Below are positions 10,692 to 23,501 of a DNA stretch of 64,000 bases, piece by piece; position 1 is the first letter of the stretch; every line of letters starts with the position of its first letter. The stretch spans positions 65,100,101 through 65,164,100 of the forward strand of contig JAVHZZ010000011.1 of NCBI GenBank assembly GCA_036250195.1, in the 5' to 3' direction. The notes beneath the pieces were generated by a model, which ran no database searches, was not told the DNA's origin, and saw nothing but the letters and a program-made list of their open reading frames with translations. This stretch comes from Mixophyes australis. Taxonomy: Eukaryota > Chordata > Amphibia > Anura > Limnodynastidae. The position numbers and the translations under genes are program-made.

Positions 10692-10954
10692 TGGGGCCTA
10701 TTTATGAAGTCCTAAACCATGCGGAAACTACTTTTTCCGCATGGCTTAGGGATTTTGTAAGTAAAATAGGAATTTAAGAAAAGCCTTACGCAGGAGATAT
10801 TGAAATTTCTCCTGCATTAGGCAAAGTACTGCACAATCCAACAGTAATAATACTCAGTGGGGACTGTGGTGTGGGCAATTTTATCCCATGGGCAGTAAAG
10901 ACTCTGGGGCAAAACCAGGAGACTTCATTACGAAAAATCTGAAATAGGCCCCCA
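10692..10954. mobile_element. MITE with TA target duplication
   Basis: The ends are TGGGGCCTATTTATGA and, inverted, TGGGGGCCTATTTCAGA. TA is duplicated at 10690-10691 and 10955-10956, which suggests a Tc1/mariner-type MITE. Internal short hairpins include CATGCGGAAA...TTTCCGCATGG. Confidence 0.65.
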
Positions 10955-10956
10955 TA

Positions 10957-13030
10957 TCACACACATCACAATATCAGTTGAAACTTTCAACCATACCTTC
11001 TGTGTCAGATATTAAATGTTTACAAAATATATAATTTTCCATATTTATTTTATCACTTGTTTAATATTGTTCACCTGTTTTGTTTATATTATCGCTAACG
11101 TGCCTGCCTTTTCTTCCCTTGGCTGGAATGGTACAGCATTTTGTAAGATTTTGTTTTGCCTTATTCTGCAAAAGAAAATCAATTTACAAAGTTTGATATT
11201 TATATGAAACTTGACTTGTGTTATTATTAAGGAAATATGCAGGTTAAATTCTAAATGACTTAACACTTACAACGTTCCTTTGGCTTGTTTTATGTTTCTG
11301 TTTAACACAGAAAAGTTATTTACATTATTACTATTATTGTGATGAGAAGCACTGACAATTTTAAAAAGTCACAATGGTACTTCCGTAGGAAAGATGCTCA
11401 TATTACCAGCCACTTGCTTATGAGACTTATGGACTTATCAGCGCTGACTTTAACTTGCAGTAAAAGAGAACTTATGATTGGTTGGTTAGTGGGCTACGTT
11501 GTGTTTGACTTGTCAAGTGTAAAAATGTTTGAGAAACTGGGTGCGAAAGACTCACAAAGTGTATAATTTAAACAAATCATTTTTTTAAAAAAAGATGCCT
11601 TATGTACTAAGCAAAGGAGGACTGCTTTAATTTGATCTCTTTTTTTATTGTTTTTGTAAATTATTTAATTTATTACATTTTGTAATGTAGTTATTTATTG
11701 TTTGTAAAATGTAATTTTTTTATATCTGATTGAATAAAATAATTCTTGAAATCATTGAATATTGTTTCTTCAACCAATTTGTCTCCTAATATATTGCCTG
11801 GGGCATCCTTACATCTTCTGTCTTTATTACATGCTTTTTATGTAGTGAAATCTGTTGGTTATATTAGTTAAAAATAAGCCTTAAAATGCTTACCAGTATG
11901 AAGTGTGCAAAAGGCATTTTGCTAATATTGTAGGCCTATTCCTAATTTCCAGCAAGCTTTGCAGCCACCGAGTAAACGAGGGAACGCCTCCAAGTGCCCC
12001 TTCTCCATCCCTTTGCATCTCATTTAAATAATGTTATACTTGAAGACCAAAATCAATTTTTTGCATTTGGGTTAATAATTTGGAATATTCACATGCTTTG
12101 TCCTCACTCAGCCAGGACCACTCCTGATCAGCTCAGCTCCTCCCACCAGCAAATGCAAAGCATCTTTCACCCACGCAAAATGGAATAATGGCAAAAGCAC
12201 TGTGGGGACTGTGTTTTTTGCATTTTTGTAAATTCCCATTAATGGAGGAAGCCATTTTGTGGGCTAAACCAATGTTCAGGAGAATGCATGTCCATAATTA
12301 ATTATAGACCTAGTATATAAAAAAAAAAAAAAAAAAAGAGAAAGGAACTACTGGTCATTATGTTAAAATCAGATGATGCCATTCCATAAATATTTCCATA
12401 AGCAAATATTCCAAAACCAGGGACAGTTGTGGATTAGTATACACGTATTTATTCTTTAACTGTATCCTTTGATACATTTAACACAAAAAAATAAATGCAT
12501 AATGACAGTGTTTGACTGTGCTGCAATCTTGTTAAAAATAAATGGTATAAAATGGCATATTTACAGTCTCCTGATGTGGTACAACTAAGGGTCTGAAGGA
12601 ATTTAATCAGAAATGCAGCTGCCCAAATGGTACAATGACTCAAACATCAACCAAAAACTGAAGATAAAAAGAGGAGCATACAACACTTTGGTTTGATGTC
12701 TATGCAATGATCAAATAAAGCCCCAAAATAAATAATTTCAAAATAAAGCAAGATATAGTCACCAATAAGATGTAATCACTCTTCTCCCAAGTTCCAAAAC
12801 TGACTACCCACAGGACTGAATCAGCTATTTCAGACCAATTCAGAGCTGGACTTAACTTACAAGGGGTCTTACTGAATACAGTAATGCTAATTAAGCAATA
12901 ATCAGGGAATCAAATACAGTAGTTACTTTACACAGATAGTACACAGATTAATACATATGGATATATTCCATAAATGCTGAAAAATCAATAAATTCCAAAA
13001 GCAGTTAACATGAGGGTAACAATGAGGATG
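10957..13030. other. AT-rich region without recognised genes
   Basis: I see nothing convincing here. There is a poly(A) tract at about 12320-12336 and a candidate AATAAA with a downstream T-rich stretch at about 11734-11770, possibly a distal IL11 poly(A) site. Confidence 0.35.
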
Positions 13031-13059
13031 TGATGAATGGACATAGGCCAGGAGACATT

Positions 13060-14098
13060 CACAATAAAAAAAAGAAGAGTCAGGTCCAGGGTTGTGGGCA
13101 CAACACCAGCTGAGATTGACAGGGTCAGAGAGCAGCTGTGGAGTCTAAGTTACTACTGGTATTCCCCAGAGACCAGTGAAAAGCAGGGTGGATGTGACTG
13201 CGTGTAGTAACCAGGTCACCATCCACCAAACTGGTACCGTAGTCATCAGAGCAATACAGATATGTAGCTCTGGAGGCAGAATAGTCAGACAAGCTGAGGT
13301 CAGCAGGATGTAGATAAACCGAACAGAATCAGCAAGCAAATTGATAGTCAGGAAAAGTTGAAGGTCAAAACCAATCTCTCAGCGGAGAACAAAGTCAGGA
13401 TCCATGTATCAGTCAGGAAAAAGCCAGGCCAATAATTACAAATCAGGCAGTAAACAGGATAAGACGGGGAATGACAGGCAGAGAAGGTTTATATATTATT
13501 TGGAAATTCAATCCCCCCTCCTGTACGATGTCAGCAATCACTTGATTGCAACTCAGAAAACTTTAAACAAATATAGGGGACTGCGCTCTTTCTTGGGTTG
13601 CAAGAGCAGCTCTATTAAACAGGGTTTCCTCCCTTAAATGTATTATTAAAGATAGAAATAGGCGCTCTTTAACTACGAAAATATTTTTTATGTTTAATAT
13701 AATGACTTTTTTAACGATATAGATAGATGTCTCTAATAATGGCCAATGCTTTAGGGGCCTTTAGTTTAATGGTTATAATGACCTTCACAGATATACCACT
13801 TTTTCTAATGATACATTGAAATTGGTTTTATTAACAAGAACATAAAACAAATACAGATACCCCAATATACCCTAGAATAATAAAAATGGATAAAACATAC
13901 TTATTGAAGCTCCTGGGCACATAAAACATTCACAAAATCGTGACTGCACATAACCAAAATAAAGTACGTTCAACGGGCTAGAAAATGTCTCATATAGCTC
14001 AATACATCCAATTAAACAGCTAACTTGGTCCAATGTATAATGTCTGTTTTGTCACAAAATCATAACGGCCGGGACATAGCGGAAGTGATGTCGTTACA
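13060..14098 (-). repeat. Decayed gypsy 3' LTR with internal foreign sequence
   Basis: In minus orientation the LTR starts TGTAACGACATCACTTCC at 14098, directly after the chromovirus pol end. At 13140-13190 the sequence CTGTGGAGTCTAAG...CCCCAGAGACCAGTG resembles the U5 block GCGGAGTCTAACGATCTCCCCGG of the gypsy LTRs at 57.7 and 62.2 kb. A TATA-like TATATAA (minus strand) lies at about 13488. The stretch 13560-14055 does not resemble an LTR and may be a further insertion. Confidence 0.4.
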
Positions 14099-14993
14099 GT
14101 ACCCCCCCTTGAGGAGGGGTCAGGGAACCCCGACAACCTGGTTTTCCCGGGAATTTTTTAAAGAATTCAATAAGCAGCTTGTCAGAATGTAGATTCCTTT
14201 GTGGTACCCCGGACCTGTCTTCAGGGCCATACCCCTTCCAATGAACAATCAAAATGAGTTTGCCCTTGGACTTTCTTTGAGTCCAAGATTTTCTCGACCT
14301 TAAATTCTTGATGTCCATCGATGCATACGGGCTGAGGTTTAGAAGGTCGTTGTTGTCTGAACTTCCTGGAAGAGAGAACGGGTTTCAACAAGGAGCAGTG
14401 GAACGTGTTGGGTATTTTTAATGATTCTGGAAGCTTCAACCTGAAAGACAGGATGGGAAAAGGACCGATAAACTTGGGCCCTAACTTTTTGCACGTTTGG
14501 CGGAGTTTGATGTTCCGGGTTGACAACCAGACGAAATCTCCAACCTTAAAGGAACAAGCGGAACGGTGAAGATCGGCAAAGACCTTGGACTTAAAGGAGG
14601 CTCGGAGTAAGGACTGATGTACCATCTTCCAGATTTTCCTAAGCTGGGTGGCCGTAGACCTAGGTTCAAAAGATTTAACAGTAGGCAAAGAGGACAATGA
14701 GTTAGCTCTGGTTGTTATGATGAAGAATGGCATGCGTTGTTGTAGGCGAATTCAGCCCATGGAAGAAGGTCTACCCAGTTGTCGTGGCTTTTCGAAACAT
14801 AAAATCACAGGTATTGTTCTAGAGACTGATTCACTCTTTCCGTCTGTCCGTTTGACTGCGGATGGTAGGCAGATGACAGACTAAGATTAATACCTAGCAG
14901 GGAGCAAAATGACTTCCAGAAGGCTGCTACGAACTGAGAACCCCGATCCGATACTATGTTTTCAGGGAGACCATGGATGCGAAACACGTGGCG
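14099..14993 (-). pseudogene. Ty3/gypsy chromovirus pol 3' end: integrase and chromodomain
   Basis: The minus strand encodes, in order, the integrase core with VSDRGSQF and, about 35 residues later, [13 protein letters not shown] (the second Asp and the Glu of DD35E). This is followed by a GPF-type C-terminal domain (LGPKFIGPF) and a chromodomain containing LIVHWKGYGPEDRS. A PGKPGCRGS tail precedes the LTR. The reading frame is broken after 14805 (stop near the LEQYL region) and again inside the chromodomain at about 14270. Gag, protease, RT and RNase H are absent. Chromodomains of this group direct integration into marked chromatin. The element is dead. Confidence 0.85.
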
Positions 14994-15094
14994 CTAATAA
15001 CCAAAGTGCGTCCTGACCATTGCCTTGGCAACGACCGGGACATAGCGGAAGTGACGTCCCGGTCGTCATGAGTCTCCTGTGGTTCATTCCAGCT
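14994..15094. repeat. Gypsy U3 fragment plus start of a tandem unit
   Basis: ACCGGGACATAGCGGAAGTGA at about 15033-15053 repeats the LTR start at 14066-14091. It forms an inverted repeat with TCCCGGTCGT. The last 25 bp (GAGTCTCCTGTGGTTCATTCC...) belong to a ~142-bp repeated unit continued at 15743. Confidence 0.5.
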
Positions 15095-15737
15095 TGTAAG
15101 TTGCCGCCTCCGAACCCCTCATGGGTGCCGGAGACAGGTGCCTTGTTCTACACATTCCATTGATTAGCAAAGGGATGGACTTCCGGGTCTTTTGACAGCG
15201 CACGCATGCGCTGTGCATCGTGTCCAGTTGCTAGGCAGCGAGACACCATATTTCACAACTTGTCGGCGGTCAGCTGCATTCTGACCTCGAAAAACCTTAG
15301 GTTCTGATCAGGGAGTACTTTACTGTATTTAAATCTCACTCTGGCGCCATTAGGGTGCCAGAGTATTGGTTCACCCTGCTCCAGCATTCCTGTTTGTTAT
15401 TGCTTCTTGGTTCCTGATTTGGCTTCTCTTGACTCTCCCTGTGGATTTCGTTTGGTACTGTCCTGCTTAGTCTGGTTTTGACTCCTGGCCCGTTCCTGAC
15501 TACTCTCCTGATCATCTACGTTGTACTGCGCACTGATCCGAACTGTCCAACCACTCTTCACTCATTGCTGCACTGGTCACTATCTGGGAGAACAGGGAAC
15601 TGCGCACCTCACGTAGCCAAGTCCATACCGCCTTGCGGGGATCCCTGGAGAACACCGGGGGTGCATTAGACTCCGCGCCTCCCTGTTTAGTTGCGATAAT
15701 ACCAGTCAGTTATAATTCCTGTGTTAACAACGTGACA
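15095..15737 (+). repeat. Solo gypsy LTR (+)
   Basis: It begins TGTAAGTTGCCG and ends AACGTGACA, with near-matching 5-bp flanks CAGCT (15090-15094) and CGGCT (15738-15742). It contains CCTTGCGGGGATCCCTGG and ATTAGACTCCGCGCCTCC blocks shared with the LTRs at 32.9, 49.1 and 62.8 kb. No internal gypsy genes are attached, so it is a recombination remnant. Confidence 0.72.
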
Positions 15738-15742
15738 CGGCT

Positions 15743-16080
15743 CTAAGTTCCCTGTAGCAGGTTCCTGGTCTGTGAGCCTGGGTGCAGGTCTCAGCCCTGA
15801 GTGTCTCATGACTAGTTCTAATCTTGAGATTGCTGCTGCAGATACCAGTCCTCAATTGAGTCTCCTGTAGTTCGTTCCAGCTCCGAGTTCCCTGTAGCGG
15901 CTTCCAGGTCTGTGTGCCTGTGTGCAGGTCTCAGTCCTGTGCGTCCCATGACCAGTTTGAGTTCACTGCTGCAGTTCCCAGTCCTGAGTTCTCTGGTGCA
16001 GACTTCAGTTCTGAGTTCATGTCTCAGGCGTCCAGTCCCCAGAGAAGCCATGGCACTCTACTGGGTAAGGCCCAGATGAG
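15743..16080. repeat. ~142-bp tandem unit region
   Basis: GAGTCTCCTGT(G/A)GTTC(A/G)TTCCAGCTC(C/T)(G/A)AGTTCCCTGTAGC recurs at 15069 and 15859. After removing the solo LTR insertion the spacing is about 142 bp. The units may belong to another LTR U5 region. Confidence 0.5.
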
Positions 16081-16162
16081 CAGGAGTTCCATCATGATTT
16101 TTATTACTATTAAATTTTAGTTCATTTTTTGGACTGGTATTCTATCCAGTCTTGGTCCGAGA

Positions 16163-17480
16163 TACTATTATTTTTATTATTATCGTAGATTTGTAAGGTG
16201 CCACTATGTTCCGCATCTCCGTACAGTAGGGAAAACAAGGCGTACATAAAACAAGGACATACATGGGAGACAAAATAACTGCAGACATGAAAACAAAGGG
16301 GTATGGGGGACCCTGCTCATTAGAGAGCTTACATTCTAAAGAGAAGAGGGCACAGCTGAAACAAGAGGAGCAAGTGTGGCTCAGAGAGGAGATTGGGACA
16401 GTTTTGAGGGTGTATTAGTGTGAATAGTATCGTCAGGAATAAGGTAAGTGTAGTACTGGCGACCTGTACAGACCACACATGCACTTTAGATACCTCCACT
16501 GCATGCAGAGAACAGCATCTCCCAGCATGCAGTGGGGAAGAGGAGCTTCAGAAGAAGCAGTTAAAAAACGGCAATTAGAGATTCTAGGATGGCAGTAGTT
16601 GTAAGGTATACTATTACAAGGGTGAGGATATGGATAGTTAGTTAGGGTGATTGGACTGAGTCAAATCTAGAGAAAGTTGTAAAAGTGTTCAGTTATTTGT
16701 GCAATATGTACAAAGAGAAGATCATTTATTTGGCAAATAATCTATTATGTGGATGTTACCAAAGCCCAAAAATTCAACCAGCCACAAGTGAGAGTGTGGT
16801 TTAACTGGGAATTGACAATAAAGTTGAAACAAAATCAAGATCAAGAGTTAAGTGAATTGGGACACTGTATTGCACTTCATGCACTTCAGAGATCTGTATA
16901 TAGAATTATATCAATATTTTAGTCTAGCAAGTATTATATAAGTGGTAATAGAGGTACCTCTAGTCTATAATAAGTTACAAAGATCTGTTACAGGTATTAG
17001 GTAGTAAATATTGTATTGTTTTTTTTTGTGGTTTTTTTTGTTAAGTTTATGCTATTTTTTTGTTCATATTCATATTCAAATTCATATTCAAATTCAGTTC
17101 AGTGTGATATGATTTTATGTGTGAGCCTGTATTCGAAGAAAGGGGGTTCCTTAGTCTCCCTTTGGTGTTGCTTAATCCAACAAAAACCCTGGTGTGATTT
17201 GTCTAAGGGGGAGGCAAAGCCCTACTATTGAAGAGAGAATGTTCAGACCACCCAGAGACAGGACACACTCATTGATACGTCTACATACACAACCTAGCAC
17301 TACAGAGGGGTGTTGCATAAGCTTTAACAAAGAGATGGGTTTTTAGAGAACGTCTAAAGAATTAAAGGCTGTGGGAAAGCCTGATTGGGCGTGGTAGGGA
17401 ATTCCATAAGTGAGAAGCAAGTTTGGTAGGTGCGAGTGAGAGGTGGTTACCAGAGACAAAACAAGGCACGGGTAAGAGGT
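16163..17480 (-). mobile_element. L2/CR1-type LINE 3' end, interrupted
   Basis: On the minus strand the 3' tail at 16163-16230 reads TACGGAGATGCGGAACATAG...ACGATAATAATAAA, the same tail type as the copies ending at 39595 and 55570. At 17310-17470 the antisense of the usual LINE C-terminus is visible (GATGGGTTTTTAGAGAACG...GGGAATTCCATAAGTG). The intervening 16.45-17.28 kb, including a T/AT-rich tract at 17010-17100, looks inserted or decayed. Confidence 0.6.
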
Positions 17481-20260
17481 AGATCTAAGACTTTATTTAT
17501 TAAGTTTGATCACATAAAATGCAACAACTGACATGGTCAAAGGGTAATATAAACAGTTGATATCTATCAGTAAAGGCAAGATGAGGTAAATTATAAAATT
17601 TAAAAATTTGATTAGAATGATTGCACAGTGTGAACATATACAGTAGGTACAGTAGCACAAAGCTGAAAATAGACCTTGGAAAGGAGTATAACAGTGTGAC
17701 GATGTATATAGAGGGTAGGGGAGAAGTTGGAAAGAGAAAGGGGAGAGTAAAGGGGAAAGGGAGTGTTGAGTCTGAATTCGGGACCCCGGGGGCCAAGTGA
17801 CAATATGCAATGTGTAATCTACTACCTATCAATCACAGGAGGGAGATATATTTTGATATGAGATTTGAGATGGGGGGTGTTGTTGAGGACTTTGTAAGTA
17901 AGGGTGAGTAATTTGAATTGGATTACTTTTTTATTACTTTATTATATATCATTTTTAGCTCTATTTGTTCATGGTGTAATTTTAGCCTTTATTAAATATG
18001 CCAGGTTTATTTTTAGGTAAAGTGTTCTTTTTTGGGTAAATGCTCCTAGAAAATACTCTTCTTCACTGAGGTGCAAATGGAAGGTGCAAACTGCATCCCT
18101 TTAAAAGTGTAGGATGAAACATGTCTCCCCAGCTCAAAAGATTTTGACAAGTGAAAATAGTTGTGCACCCATACACAAAGTACAAAATACTCCTAAAAAT
18201 GCATAATGTATCTCACTTTAGTAACCTATTATCAATATGTTTTTTCTCTAACTAGTTTAATCTCTCTGAATTAATGCAATATGTGTAAGTATAAAATGGA
18301 GCATTCGTGTTCTGTTCTGTATTCTATTGTTGTTTCAATCACTTGGGGCATCATGTCCATTCGCCTTTTGTTGGAGATTTCTTCTCTTACTGGCTTTTTC
18401 AAGTCTCCTGTTTAGTAAATTTCAAGAGACCAATATGTAAATATTTGGCATTCAGAATTATTTCCATTTCCTTCTGAATAACATGTTATCATGTTAAAAA
18501 GCAAAAAATAACACCCATTTATTCCACTACTAGATAATACACTATAATATATACACCAAGGGGTTTCCTGTGATGTCTTCTCAAAGCCAAGTTAGCAACT
18601 GGTGTCAAAGTAATTGTTGGAACTTGGAAGAAGAGGGAGTATACGATCAGTTTTATTGGGTGACTAAATGTTATATTCAAGTGAATGATTCTGTAATCTG
18701 TACGTGCAGTTTTGTTCTGGCGTATAGAGAGGGGAGTGTCGCGTGAACTTTACAACAAGGTGTGTTGTGTGCTCCTGTCCGTTTTCTTTTCATTCAGAGT
18801 AGATTGCAAAAGTAAAAAGGAATAATTCAATACAAGCAAACAGTGGCACAGCAAAATATCTGTTATATTAAGTACAAGAACAATGTATATGCTGTAAAAT
18901 TAAATATATATGGGATAATGTACCCCCTGTAGTAAATTACAAGGATATTGTAAGTCATTGAGGAGTTGTGTGACCATATAAACGCATGAGACTTCAGCCC
19001 TTGAAATAACTGTAATCATTTACAGTAGGGGTGCATTTTTCCTTTTAATACACACATTTTCCTAATGAACACTGAAGCAATGACATATATTATACACATA
19101 TTATTTAGCATCAGTTGTATTATATACAGATATTGCAGTCAACGGGCATTAGTGTGGGAATATTACCATACATCGTGAACTTTTGCAAACTTGTCTGTAT
19201 ATTCTTATGCTTATACGCATATATTTTTTATTACAAAAGAAAGGGTGTTAGTAATGATTTTACACATAACTATTGTTGATGTGGAAGCGCCATACACTCA
19301 CATACTCTCTGAACTTGTTACCATAGCTCTTCCTTGAGCAGACCAAATAGGCAGAATAATGGCTCCCTTTATAGGTTTATTGACAACGGTTGTAGTCAGC
19401 ATATTGATGCTGTCTACACCGACAACACTTCCCCCGACCTCTTCAGTCCGGACGGCTGCTTCCTTGACAAGGATCCATGGTGACTGTTCAGTGAAGCGAC
19501 TTTAGCCAATCACGATGAAGGAAGACGTCGGCGGGACTTTATGACTTCAGTGGGATAGGCGACACTGTTAACGCTGCTCTTAAGGGGGTAATGTAAGTAT
19601 GCGGTTATGTACACTGCACTTTAGAAAGGGTTGTACAGTGTACATAGCTGGGGCAGCTCACACATGTGTTGTGGATCTGAAAGTCCAGATTTGGCCTTTC
19701 AGTTCCACTTTTTATAAATTACATGTTTAAAAATAGTTTTTCATTTAAAAAAAAAAAAAAAAATCTTAAAAAAAAGATTTTTAATGATTTTTATCTGTTA
19801 TCACCATCCTGGGATTGTTAAATAGGCTTTCACAAGCAAAGGCATGGGAAAGTCATAGCCGGTGATAGCTGGCAGAAAAAAATGGTAGAAGATTGTACAT
19901 TGGGAACTTCATTAGTAAAACACAGATCTAGAAACAAGTATTTTTACAAGTGTCACTGCCTTCACAAATTTTTATTTGTGTGCCGTCTATACACAAGGCA
20001 TGGTTAAGTGCTATCATTTTATGTGTGTGAGCAGGTGGCCCCCAAGAACATGCTACAGCAACCCCCAATAAAACTGAAGTGTGCCCAGGGAGAGGGTGTT
20101 GTCAGAATGTAGGGGAAAGTTGAAGTTGAAAAAAAACAATATTAATGGTCTCCTTTCCAGAGTTTGGTAATGCTACTACAGGGTTATTCATCACTTTTCA
20201 AATGTGACACAATTCACTCATTGTCATTTAGCATTGTTTTCTTGTTTACATGCTTGCTAC
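17481..20260. other. No recognised genes
   Basis: AT-rich sequence. A perfect small hairpin TATGTACACTG...CAGTGTACATA is at 19603-19643 and a poly(A) tract at about 19746-19762. A purine-rich strip lies at 17700-17770. Nothing else is recognised. Confidence 0.4.
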
Positions 20261-20269
20261 ACAATATCC

Positions 20270-22238
20270 ACTTATTGGCCAACTTTTTATTAGCTTCCTT
20301 TTTCCTTTTTCATTTTCTGCATGTTTAAATCATTCCAATGACACTCTCTCTCTTCATTTGATCCCACAAATGAAGAGGAAGTTTCTACTCTCTTCTCATC
20401 TTCCTACTCTACCTCCTGTCGTCTTGATCCCATTCCCTCACAAATTGGTATGTCCTGGTCTCCTGTGCTCATTCCCCCTCTAACTAAAATCTGCAATCTA
20501 TCTCTTTCTACTTGTATTTTTCCATCACTATTCAAGCATGTAGTGATTACTCCCATTTTAAAAAAACAGAATTCTGACCCTAACTCTCTCGTAACTTACC
20601 GCCCCATCTCCCAGCTCCCATGCCCCTCCAAGCTTCTCGAGAGAATTGCCTACACTCGCTTCACACACTTTCTTACAGCAAACAACCTATTGGATCCTCT
20701 TCAGTCAGGCTTTCGCTCTCAACACTCCACTGACTGTGCTGACCAAGGTTGTCAATGATTTGATTACAGCTAAAAATAATAACCATTACTCTCTTCTAAT
20801 TCTCCTGGATCTCTCTGCTGCATTTGACATTGTTCACCACTCTCTCCTCATACAATCGCTACAATCCCTAGGTATTGAAGGCACTGTCCTATCCTGGTTC
20901 TCATCCTACCTATCTAAACGCTCTATCAGTGTTAATTTCTCTGGATCCACCTCTGCTCCGCTTCCTTTATAAGTTGGAGTACCACAAGGCTCAGTCCTAG
21001 GTCCTATCTATACTACTTCTCTTGGAAAACTAAGCTCCTTTGGATTTCAGTATCATCTCTATGCGGATGATACACAAATTTATCTATCCTCTCCTGATCT
21101 TTCACCATCTGTGTTGTCTCGCGTTACTGACTGCCTTTCTGCCATTTCATCTTGGATGTCTTCTCGCCAACTCAAACTTAATCTTTCAAAAACTGAATTA
21201 ATAATATTCCCACCCAAAAACAGAAGCTTCCTGCCTGACATTTCTATTTCTGTTGATAACATGACCATAAATCCCACCCCGCAAGCTCGTTGCCTAGGTG
21301 TAATCCTTGATTCACAACTGTTGTTTATTCCCCACATCAACTCTATATCTAAATCATGTTACATACACCTAAAGAACATTTCCAGAATACGCACATATCT
21401 GACACAAGACACTGCAAAAACATTAATTCATGCACTCATCATCTCCCGCATCGACTATTGCAATTCCCTCTTTACTGGTCTTCCCAAAGTCAGACTTGAA
21501 CCCCTACAATCTATTTTGCACACAGCGGCTAGATTGATTTTCCTTACAAACTGTTATTCCTCTGCTGAGCCACTCTGTCAGTCTCTACATTGGCTGCCTG
21601 TATTTCAGCGAATCCAATATAAAATTCTTCTACTAACATATAAAGCCATCAACAAAATTGCACCGACATACATTTCCTCACTTGTGTCAAACCATCTCCC
21701 TACTCGACACCTCCGTTCTGCACAAGATCTACGTCTCTCTTACCTTCTCATCACATCCTCCCATTCTCGTTTCCAGATTTTTTTCCGGGCTGCACCCACT
21801 TTGTGGAATTCCCTCCCACGCACAGTAAGACTTTCCTCTAGTCTTCAAACCTTCAAGCGTTCACTGAATACCCACCTCTTCAGACAAGGTTATGATATTC
21901 CTCAACCATCATCTTAATTTCCCTAGATTACCCTATTACCATCCTCTACACAGCTAACACAAGACAACAACCCTCTGACCAACATTGCAACACACACAGC
22001 ACACTCAATACTTTTACCTTTGTATTCTAGCTGGTCCATTGTGCAATATGATGTAGCACATGCCCTTGTGTTTCAAATTCCCATTGTCCTATAGATTGTA
22101 AGCTTGCGAGCAGGGTTCTCTTACCTCTCTGTCTGTATGTATTACCCAGTATTGTCTTATTAATGTTTGTTCCCAATTGTAAAGCGCTACGGAATTTGCT
22201 GGCTATATAAATAAATGTTGATGATGATGATGATGATC
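20270..22238 (+). mobile_element. L2/CR1-type LINE, 5'-truncated
   Basis: A reverse transcriptase relic in several frames. Visible motifs, in order, are NYRPISQL-like (TYRPISQLP), [35 protein letters not shown] (the catalytic YADD), LKLNLSKTE and CLGVILDS. The last 268 codons (21111-21917) are open, ending with [20 protein letters not shown] and a NLF/LFRQGYD-type C-terminus. Frameshifts occur near 20740, a stop at 20970-20972, and a deletion between VLGP and the YADD block. The 3' tail GTAAAGCGCTACGGAATTTG...AAATAAATG ends in (GAT)n. The protein copied RNA at nicked chromosomal targets. This copy is inactive. The 56.0-kb copy and the SINE tails are close relatives. Confidence 0.88.
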
Positions 22239-22890
22239 GTTATCCTAATGTCCCCTATTTCTGAATGTTCTATTCATGGGAAATAGAAATATTTGTGCAA
22301 CAGTTGAATAACATTACAAAATATTTGGGGAAAAGGAAAGTAAATGAAAGTCTGAGTGTTTAGTGTTTGAAAATTAATATAACTTTACAGAACAATTTCC
22401 AAAAGTCTAAGTTTCTTGTATTTTTTCAGTATTTCTAAATGGAGAACAGTGCACATAATGAAAAATGGCTATAAGATATTGTAGAAAAAAAGAAGATAAT
22501 TTAGGATGTTGAAAGCCAACAAACCGAGTAGAGTTCTTGAAACTTGTTGCTTTGCTCTGAAAAGCACCAGTTATTTGTACCAAAGTGTAGGTGCAGAAAC
22601 AAAAAACTATATTTGAAAAACAAAAGGGAAAGAGGATTAAACACAGATTTGAAGAGAAACATCTCCTAAATAAACAACACAAAAGGAGATGAGAAGTTTG
22701 GTATTGAATGGAAAACAGGGAGGACTGTCAACTGGCTTAGCACGTGGCCGAGACTCTTCTAAGGCAGCGGAAAAATGGGTGCGATGAAAAGTATGTGTAG
22801 TTTGTCTAATAAAGGTGATGTATTGTACAGCCAATACAATATATATGAAAAATGAATATGTCGAAGAGCTGTAATTAAATACAACTAAAC
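22239..22890. other. No recognised genes
   Basis: AT-rich. Nothing convincing is seen on either strand. Confidence 0.4.
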
Positions 22891-23090
22891 TAGTGACAAA
22901 GAGCATTCTAGTCACATTTATACAGCACAAAGAACATTCTAGTGACATCTATACAGCACAAAGAGCATTCTAGTGACATCTACACAGTACAAAGAGTGTT
23001 CTAGTGACTTCTATACAATACATACAGCATCTTAATGACCAGTATACAATACAGAAAGCATTATTGTGATACCTATACAATATAGATCAT
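22891..23090. repeat. ~31-bp degenerate minisatellite
   Basis: Five to six units of the form GAGCATTCTAGTGACATCTATACAGCACAAA, decaying to the right. A fainter version of the same pattern (GTCTTAATGACTTATATACAAT...) appears at 42945-43060, next to the LTR-like repeat there. Confidence 0.6.
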
Positions 23091-23501
23091 TTTTGCATGA
23101 TTTTTGTCAGCGAATTTTGTCAGTCGTAATGTCGTCTCAAAAGATTGTGACTCCGCACACACTGAAACAATATGCCAAATAAATTTAAATAAAGGGCTAA
23201 ACATCACACATATATACCACATCTTTGTGTATAGTATATGTTTGTTCGCAACTGCACATTTATTACACTTTACTACGGTTTATTTTAATATAATGGCCAC
23301 AACTGAACAACACCAAGCTCATGATCTTTTGCTACTTGCTATGGCAAGAATACTGCAAACACAGACCTGGTGGAAAGAAGGAGAAAGAATTGGACCAGTT
23401 GGACCAAAGAGTGGTTCCACAGGAGAGATTTTTTTCCTCATATGCCCCTGCTGCAGGAGATACGGAGGAACAACTCTTATGACTTCAAGAATTTACTGAG
23501 G

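Noticed and set aside
17492..17832. Overlapping minus-strand ORFs of 105-110 codons
   Set aside because: Low-complexity Leu/Ser/Tyr-rich translation of a purine-rich strip; no domain.
22637..22948. 103-codon minus-strand ORF
   Set aside because: Runs into the minisatellite and shows no recognisable domain.
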